Assembly (NCBI GenBank): GCA_947493885.1
Contig: CANLTE010000001.1
Coordinates: forward strand, 186,001 to 250,000
From: an uncultured Maribacter sp.
GTDB taxonomy: Bacteria > Bacteroidota > Bacteroidia > Flavobacteriales > Flavobacteriaceae
Direction: 5' to 3'
Length of the DNA stretch: 64,000 nt
A program made the position numbers and the translations under genes. This document shows positions 59,546 to 64,000 of this stretch, piece after piece (position 1 is the stretch's first letter; each line of letters starts with the position of its first letter). The notes beneath the pieces were generated by a model. The model had not been told where the DNA came from, did not search any database, and saw only the letters and a list, made by a program, of their open reading frames with translations.

Positions 59546-60805
59546 ATGAATTTTTCCAACCTTAAAGAATTTAAATTTGGATGGCCAGTAATATTATCTT
59601 CAACATTTGGTATTGGTCTAGGTATGTCTCCTCTACCTTTTTATACTATAGGAGTTTTTGCCCTTCCCTTAGCTAAAAATTTTGGCTGGGGTATGGACAC
59701 TGTGATGGGCGGACTTACCGTTTTTACCATATCAGCGTTAATTGCTAGTCCTTTAGTTGGGTATGTTGCCGACAAAATTGGAGCTCGTAAAACCGCCCTT
59801 TGGTCACTATTATTATTTGGACTATGTTTTATTTCCTTTAGTTTTAATACCGGTTCACCAATTTTTTATTACGCTTTATGGGGAGTAATGGCATTTGCAG
59901 GCGCAGGAACTTTACCTATGACTTGGACTCGAGCCATTAACAATTGGTTTAATAAAAATAGAGGTTTAGCTTTAGGACTTTCCTTATTAGGTACAGGGTT
60001 ATTTGGGTCATTTGCCAAATTATACGCATTCGCATTAATTGAAAACTTTGACTGGAAAATGGCTTATTTAGGGGTTGGATTACTACCATTGCTCATTGCG
60101 CTACCTATAGCTTATTTCTTTTTTAGAGATATTGATGACCCAAAAGTGGCCAAAAAAGTGGCCAAATTACATGCTGAAATACCAAGTCATAACACTGCTA
60201 ACAAGTCTGGGATGACGGTAAAAGAAGCTTTTAAGGATTGGAAATTTTGGCTACTTGCTTTTTGTTTTATTCTTATTTCGTTTGCGGTTGGAGGTCCAAT
60301 ACCAAATCTTGAAAACATGCTCTCCAACAAAGGTTTTGATACTGGTGATGCTGTAATATTAGCAAGTGTTATTGGATACGCAGTACTGGTGGGTAGATTA
60401 CTTGGCGGTTATTTATTAGATCGTTTTTGGGCTCCTGCTGTAGCTTTTATTTTGTTAAGTGTACCCGCGTTATCCTGTTATCTTTTACAAGGGGCAGATT
60501 TAACTTATACTAATGCACTCATTGCAGTTATTATTTTAGGTTTCGGTGCAGGTGTTGAATACGACTTAATGGCATATTTAGTTTCTCGCTATTTTGGTAT
60601 GAAAAACTATGCTGCAATTTATGGTTTTCTATATGGATTTTTTGCCCTGGGTGCAGGTTTCGGGCCTGTGATTTTTGGTAAATTTTTCACCACAACCGGT
60701 AGTTACGACACCATCTTGCATTACGCTATGATTGCTTTTCTAGCGGGCTCTTTTCCTTTGCTGTTTTTAGGGAAATACAGAAACTTTGACCCAAAAACTA
60801 AGTGA
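59546..60805 (+). CDS. MFS transporter, OFA-like, copy 2
   Basis: This 419-residue protein has 12 predicted helices. GYVADKIGARKTALWSLLLFG is the MFS loop 2-3 signature, and GRLLGGYLLDRFWAP is its repeat in the second half. I chose the ATG at 59546 because the upstream 26 codons are hydrophilic and unlike an MFS start. It resembles monocarboxylate/oxalate-formate type carriers, like the one at 37056. It begins a plus-strand operon with a second carrier 9 bp downstream. Confidence 0.83.
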   Translation: MNFSNLKEFKFGWPVILSSTFGIGLGMSPLPFYTIGVFALPLAKNFGWGMDTVMGGLTVFTISALIASPLVGYVADKIGARKTALWSLLLFGLCFISFSFNTGSPIFYYALWGVMAFAGAGTLPMTWTRAINNWFNKNRGLALGLSLLGTGLFGSFAKLYAFALIENFDWKMAYLGVGLLPLLIALPIAYFFFRDIDDPKVAKKVAKLHAEIPSHNTANKSGMTVKEAFKDWKFWLLAFCFILISFAVGGPIPNLENMLSNKGFDTGDAVILASVIGYAVLVGRLLGGYLLDRFWAPAVAFILLSVPALSCYLLQGADLTYTNALIAVIILGFGAGVEYDLMAYLVSRYFGMKNYAAIYGFLYGFFALGAGFGPVIFGKFFTTTGSYDTILHYAMIAFLAGSFPLLFLGKYRNFDPKTK

Positions 60806-60814
60806 TTCTATTAA

Positions 60815-62062
60815 ATGAAAACCTCATCAAATATCAGATGGTGGATTGTTGGTACTGTTTTTTTGGCAACAACTATTAATTATATTGACAGGCAAGCACT
60901 TTCTGTTGCAGCCCCTGTTATTAGAAAGGATTTAGGATTGTCAAATGAACAATATGGTTGGATTGTAAGTGCATTTCTTCTTTCATATGCCATTATGCAA
61001 ATGGTTTCAGGTAGACTTGTAGATGTTTTAGGCACTAAAAAAGGGTTTTCAATAGCTGTAATTTGGTGGTCAATAGCTAATATGCTACACGGCTTCGGAA
61101 GAGGAATGATGAGTTTGGGAATTTTTCGATTTTTGTTAGGTATTGGTGAAGCAGGCAATTACCCTGCGGCTATGAAGGCAATTTCAGAGTGGTTTCCTAA
61201 AGAGGAACGAACTAAAGCTGTAGGTATTTTAAACATGGGTCCTGGGTTAGGAGCTATTATTGCCCCTCCTTTAATGGCCTGGTTGATAACTGATTTTGGT
61301 TGGAAAATGGCCTTTGTTGTAACAGGTGCAATTGGTTTTTTATGGTTGTTTCTTTGGCGTTGGGTTTATTACCAACCAAATGAACATCCAAGAGTTTCAA
61401 AAGAAGAGTTAATTCTAATTAACAATGGTCAAGAAGCCGAAGAGCTAAATGAAAAGCAACCCTGGTTAAGTTACTTTAAATATAAAGAAGTTTGGGGATT
61501 AACCTTATCTAGATTTGTCTCAGATGGTGCATTCTATTTTTTTGTTTTTTGGCTTCCATCTTGGTTAGCTGACGTAAAAGGATTTAGTCTTATTGAAATT
61601 GGTATGTTCGCCTGGATTCCTTTTTTACTTTCAGACATTGGGAGTTTTGTTGGAGGATGGACTGGTGGTCTGCTAATGAAAAAAGGTATGTCACTAAACA
61701 CATCTCGTAAATGGGTAATATGGGTTGGGGCTATTTTAGTAATTCCTGTTCTAGGTTGTTTGTATATTGAATCTCCATATTGGGCTATTGCCTTAATTAG
61801 TTTTTCTCTATTTGCAACACAATTTAAACAAGCATCATTATTTACGTTACCAATTGACTTGTTTGGAAAAAAAGACGCTGCTTCGGTTTGGGGTATTTCG
61901 GGCTCTGCTGGAAGTTTTGGCGCTATGTTATTTACACCAATTATAGGATGGTTGGTAGATACCATATCGTACTCACCTGTTTTTGTTATTGTATCGTTTT
62001 TACATGTTATTTCAGCAATACTGGTGATGGTATTTATACCTCGAATACAAAGAGTGGTTTAA
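60815..62062 (+). CDS. MFS transporter, anion:cation symporter (ExuT-like) family
   Basis: This 415-residue carrier has the ACS-family start NYIDRQALSVAAPVIRKDLGLSNEQYGWIVSAFLLSYA, then GRLVDVLGTKKGF and RFLLGIGEAGNYPAAMKAISEWFPKEER. These marks are shared with hexuronate, galactarate and phthalate-type proton symporters. It would import an organic anion, perhaps a carboxylated breakdown product made in the periplasm. It starts 9 bp after the other MFS gene, and a CpcT-like gene follows 14 bp later. Confidence 0.88.
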   Translation: MKTSSNIRWWIVGTVFLATTINYIDRQALSVAAPVIRKDLGLSNEQYGWIVSAFLLSYAIMQMVSGRLVDVLGTKKGFSIAVIWWSIANMLHGFGRGMMSLGIFRFLLGIGEAGNYPAAMKAISEWFPKEERTKAVGILNMGPGLGAIIAPPLMAWLITDFGWKMAFVVTGAIGFLWLFLWRWVYYQPNEHPRVSKEELILINNGQEAEELNEKQPWLSYFKYKEVWGLTLSRFVSDGAFYFFVFWLPSWLADVKGFSLIEIGMFAWIPFLLSDIGSFVGGWTGGLLMKKGMSLNTSRKWVIWVGAILVIPVLGCLYIESPYWAIALISFSLFATQFKQASLFTLPIDLFGKKDAASVWGISGSAGSFGAMLFTPIIGWLVDTISYSPVFVIVSFLHVISAILVMVFIPRIQRVV

Positions 62063-62076
62063 TTTAAAAAAAACTT

Positions 62077-62784
62077 ATGAAAAAATTTATAGCAACTTTC
62101 TCTGCAATATTTGTACTTGCTATTCTAGTAAGTTCAAAACCAAAACAGCATAATGTGAGCGTTTCCAACGATACCATAACCAAACTACAACAAGATTTAG
62201 ACACCCTTTTAGCATGGTTTCCGGGCGAATACGATAATCATAAACAAGTGTATAAAGAAGCTGTAGATAAATTACCCACACAAAAGCGACACCGACAAAC
62301 GCATCACATTTTTCATGAAGTGGAATTAAATTTTATTCCTGGAAGAACATTATATGCTCAACAATCACAACATTATAATTTAAATGACCTATATAGGCAA
62401 AGAATTTATGCCTTTGAAGTTGATACCATAGAACAAGCAATCCGATTAAGAATATACACTCCAAAAGAGCCAGAGAAATTAATAAGCGCACATTTAAAAC
62501 CGGAACTATTCAACAGTTTAAAAAATGAAGATTTTTTTCTTAAACCAGGTTGCGATGTATTTTGGAAACACGATGGCAATATTTTTAAGGGATATCTCAA
62601 AGAAAATGCTTGTAATTATTACTCAGATAGATTTGGCAAAAAAGTATATTTAAACGAAACATTAATTCTTAGAAAGGATGCATTGTTATTGGAAGACACT
62701 GCAACGGACAGTGATGGTAATCCAGTCTTTGGTGTTCACGATAAAGGACCAACCATAAACCTTAAAGATTATCCATGTAAATAA
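62077..62784 (+). CDS. CpcT/CpeT-like exported protein, copy 4
   Basis: This 235-residue protein has a Sec-type N-terminus (MKKFIATFSAIFVLAILVSS) and the clearest CpcT/CpeT domain of the island. AWFPGEYDNHKQVYKEA, HHIFHEVELNFIPGRTLYAQQSQHYNLNDLYRQRIYAFEVD, KPGCDVFWKHDGNIFKGYLKENACNYYSDRFGKKVYLNETLIL and FGVHDKGP follow the phycobilin-lyase pattern (FDNxxQ, YRQR, PGC, C-x-Y, and the final G-P). It may bind a bilin or a pigment fragment in the periplasm. It is third in the plus-strand carrier operon. Confidence 0.82.
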   Translation: MKKFIATFSAIFVLAILVSSKPKQHNVSVSNDTITKLQQDLDTLLAWFPGEYDNHKQVYKEAVDKLPTQKRHRQTHHIFHEVELNFIPGRTLYAQQSQHYNLNDLYRQRIYAFEVDTIEQAIRLRIYTPKEPEKLISAHLKPELFNSLKNEDFFLKPGCDVFWKHDGNIFKGYLKENACNYYSDRFGKKVYLNETLILRKDALLLEDTATDSDGNPVFGVHDKGPTINLKDYPCK

Positions 62785-62798
62785 AAACTACAGCAAAA

Positions 62799-63569
62799 AT
62801 GAAAAAGATTATTTTACTAGTTTTAGTATTAGCACAGCTTCAATTTGGGTGTGGAGATAAGAGAAAACAGCACCAAGAAACATTAACGGCAACCAATATC
62901 ATGCAAAACGCACATGAAAAGGCGGGTGGTACATTCTGGCAAAAACCCAAAAGTTTAACTTTAAAAGGTTATGGTATTTTTTATCCAAACGGAGAACCTG
63001 TAAAACATGAAACCCACAATATGTGGCGCGAATTTGAACAAACCAAAGATGCTGCACATAAAGCAAATGGCAAAGTACGTATAGAATCCTTTAAAAATAA
63101 TATTCCCGTTTTTATTGTAACCTATGATGGGAAAAATACATATAATCTCAACGGAAAACAAGAAAAGTCTGCAGCTGACAATCGTTGGGCATCTAATTTT
63201 GGTTATGGTGCAATTAGACACGCACTTGACGATGGGTATACATTACATCTAATGCCAGATGATACAGTAAAAACCAAACCCGCTTATACGATTAAAGTCA
63301 TAGATCCAAATAAAGGAGAAACCTTTTTTGGCATTGACAAAACTGATTATAAAATAGTAAAAGTTGCTTTTAAAACACCTAGGGGTTGGCACCATAGAGA
63401 ATATTCCAGATTCTTTTCAAAAGCAGAATACTCATGGCTACAGGCTGGCAGGGTAGAGCTGTTTTATGATGAAAAACTAGCAAATGAAGTTTTCTGGACT
63501 GATTTTGACGTTAATCAAGAATTACCAGACAGTCTGTTTGTATTAAATAAACAAGAAATTACTCCATGA
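62799..63569 (+). CDS. Lipoprotein of unknown function, LolA-like beta-sheet type
   Basis: This 256-residue protein has a lipoprotein signal (LLVLVLAQLQFGCGDK, Cys18). The rest is beta-rich. It begins with a helix (ATNIMQNAHEKAGGTFWQKPKSLTLKGYGIF) and goes on with strands such as YTIKVIDPNKGETFFGIDKTDYKIVKVAFKT. This is reminiscent of LolA/LolB-type or outer-membrane-sorting half-barrels, but I cannot name a family. It overlaps the reductase gene downstream by 4 bp. Confidence 0.7.
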   Translation: MKKIILLVLVLAQLQFGCGDKRKQHQETLTATNIMQNAHEKAGGTFWQKPKSLTLKGYGIFYPNGEPVKHETHNMWREFEQTKDAAHKANGKVRIESFKNNIPVFIVTYDGKNTYNLNGKQEKSAADNRWASNFGYGAIRHALDDGYTLHLMPDDTVKTKPAYTIKVIDPNKGETFFGIDKTDYKIVKVAFKTPRGWHHREYSRFFSKAEYSWLQAGRVELFYDEKLANEVFWTDFDVNQELPDSLFVLNKQEITP

Positions 63570-64000
63570 AAAACAAACAACTTGTTGTCTCTCAATTCTC
63601 AGAGGATATTTCAAAAGCTACTAAACTTATTGAAACAACGGTTCCCAAAATTGGGAAAAACCAGGTTTTAATTAAGAATACCTTTATAGGAATTAATGCC
63701 ATATATGATCGTGAATTGTATCGCGGAAAAATCCCATACATCAATGTTAAGTTTCCATATGTTTTTGGTGTGGAAGCCGTTGGGAAAGTAATTGAAGTAG
63801 GAAGTAATATCACTCGTGTAAAAATTGGTGATGCAATATCTACCGTAAAAGTTGGTACTGCTTATCAAGAATATCAAATAATAACAGAACAAGAAGTAAT
63901 TAAAATCCCTGAAGCTACTCCAGAATATTTAACACTTAATCCAACTGGTGTATCCGCATATTTGGCGTTAAAAAATACAGCAGAGTTACAGAAAGGTGAG
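63566..64000 (+). CDS. Quinone oxidoreductase-like MDR protein (partial, runs off the window)
   Basis: The ATG overlaps the stop of the lipoprotein gene (ATGA), and 145 codons are open up to the window edge. The protein begins MKNKQLVVSQFSEDISKA and shows the GroES-like domain of the MDR superfamily: VLIKNTFIGINAIYDRELYRG, FPYVFGVEAVGKVIEVG, RVKIGDAIS, then NPTGVSAYLALKNTAELQKGE leading into the NADPH domain. QOR-type members reduce quinones or enones. It is partial only because the window ends. Confidence 0.85.
   Translation, partial: MKNKQLVVSQFSEDISKATKLIETTVPKIGKNQVLIKNTFIGINAIYDRELYRGKIPYINVKFPYVFGVEAVGKVIEVGSNITRVKIGDAISTVKVGTAYQEYQIITEQEVIKIPEATPEYLTLNPTGVSAYLALKNTAELQKGE

Overview
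The window is AT-rich bacterial DNA that looks like a marine member of Flavobacteriaceae (Bacteroidetes). The signs are a class II HMG-CoA reductase beside a GYDIA-type GHMP kinase, a TPR-LptC-CNNM-PpiD gene block, a tRNA without an encoded CCA end, weak Shine-Dalgarno signals, many lipoproteins, and an arsenosugar-type gene set. No sequence search was run. Family names come from motifs read directly in the translations.

Layout. (1) 0-15 kb is housekeeping: a ComEC-like DNA uptake channel, a dipeptidyl peptidase IV/peptide transporter pair, two mevalonate-pathway genes, an envelope block (PpiD-like foldase, CNNM/CorC protein, LptC, TPR protein) and type III pantothenate kinase. (2) 15.1-16.3 kb holds tRNA-Phe(GAA) followed by three near-identical GIY-YIG ORFs, each followed by a copy of the tRNA 3' end. 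(3) 16.3-21.4 kb is a tight phage-like cassette (tail-fibre-like protein, beta-helix protein, small membrane proteins, DUF5675 protein, and a 24-residue ORF) divergent from a CI/LexA-type S24 repressor. (4) 21.5-26.0 kb is an arsenosugar-type cluster (rhodanese, TIGR04282, PNP, ArsM, DUF547, TIGR04283) with no radical-SAM arsS gene in the window.

(5) 26-64 kb, running off the right edge, is one large catabolic island. It encodes four CpcT/CpeT-like proteins plus a possible fifth, a DUF3598-like calycin protein, three DUF1838 proteins, six VOC proteins and a decayed seventh, two Tat-exported flavin amine-oxidase-type enzymes next to a cytochrome c lipoprotein, an amidohydrolase, a nitrilase-fold lipoprotein without the usual cysteine, a hydantoinase A/B pair, a fumarate-reductase-type flavoprotein, an SDR, a RedY/HapK-like protein, an HpcH/HpaI aldolase, a LeuCD-type dehydratase, a methyltransferase and three MFS transporters. 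Exported proteins form a likely periplasmic front end and cytosolic enzymes a back end, with MFS carriers available to connect them.

Five copies of one 19-bp imperfect palindrome (TAGTTAAYTWWRTTAAYTA) lie in front of the operons of this island, which argues that it is one regulon. No regulator gene is seen in the island. My preferred but unproven reading is a pathway for a linear tetrapyrrole or similar pigment: bilin-lyase-like and calycin proteins bind it, oxidases break it, and the imide or lactam pieces are opened by hydantoinase and finished by dehydratase and aldolase steps. Another N-heterocyclic algal compound would also fit.
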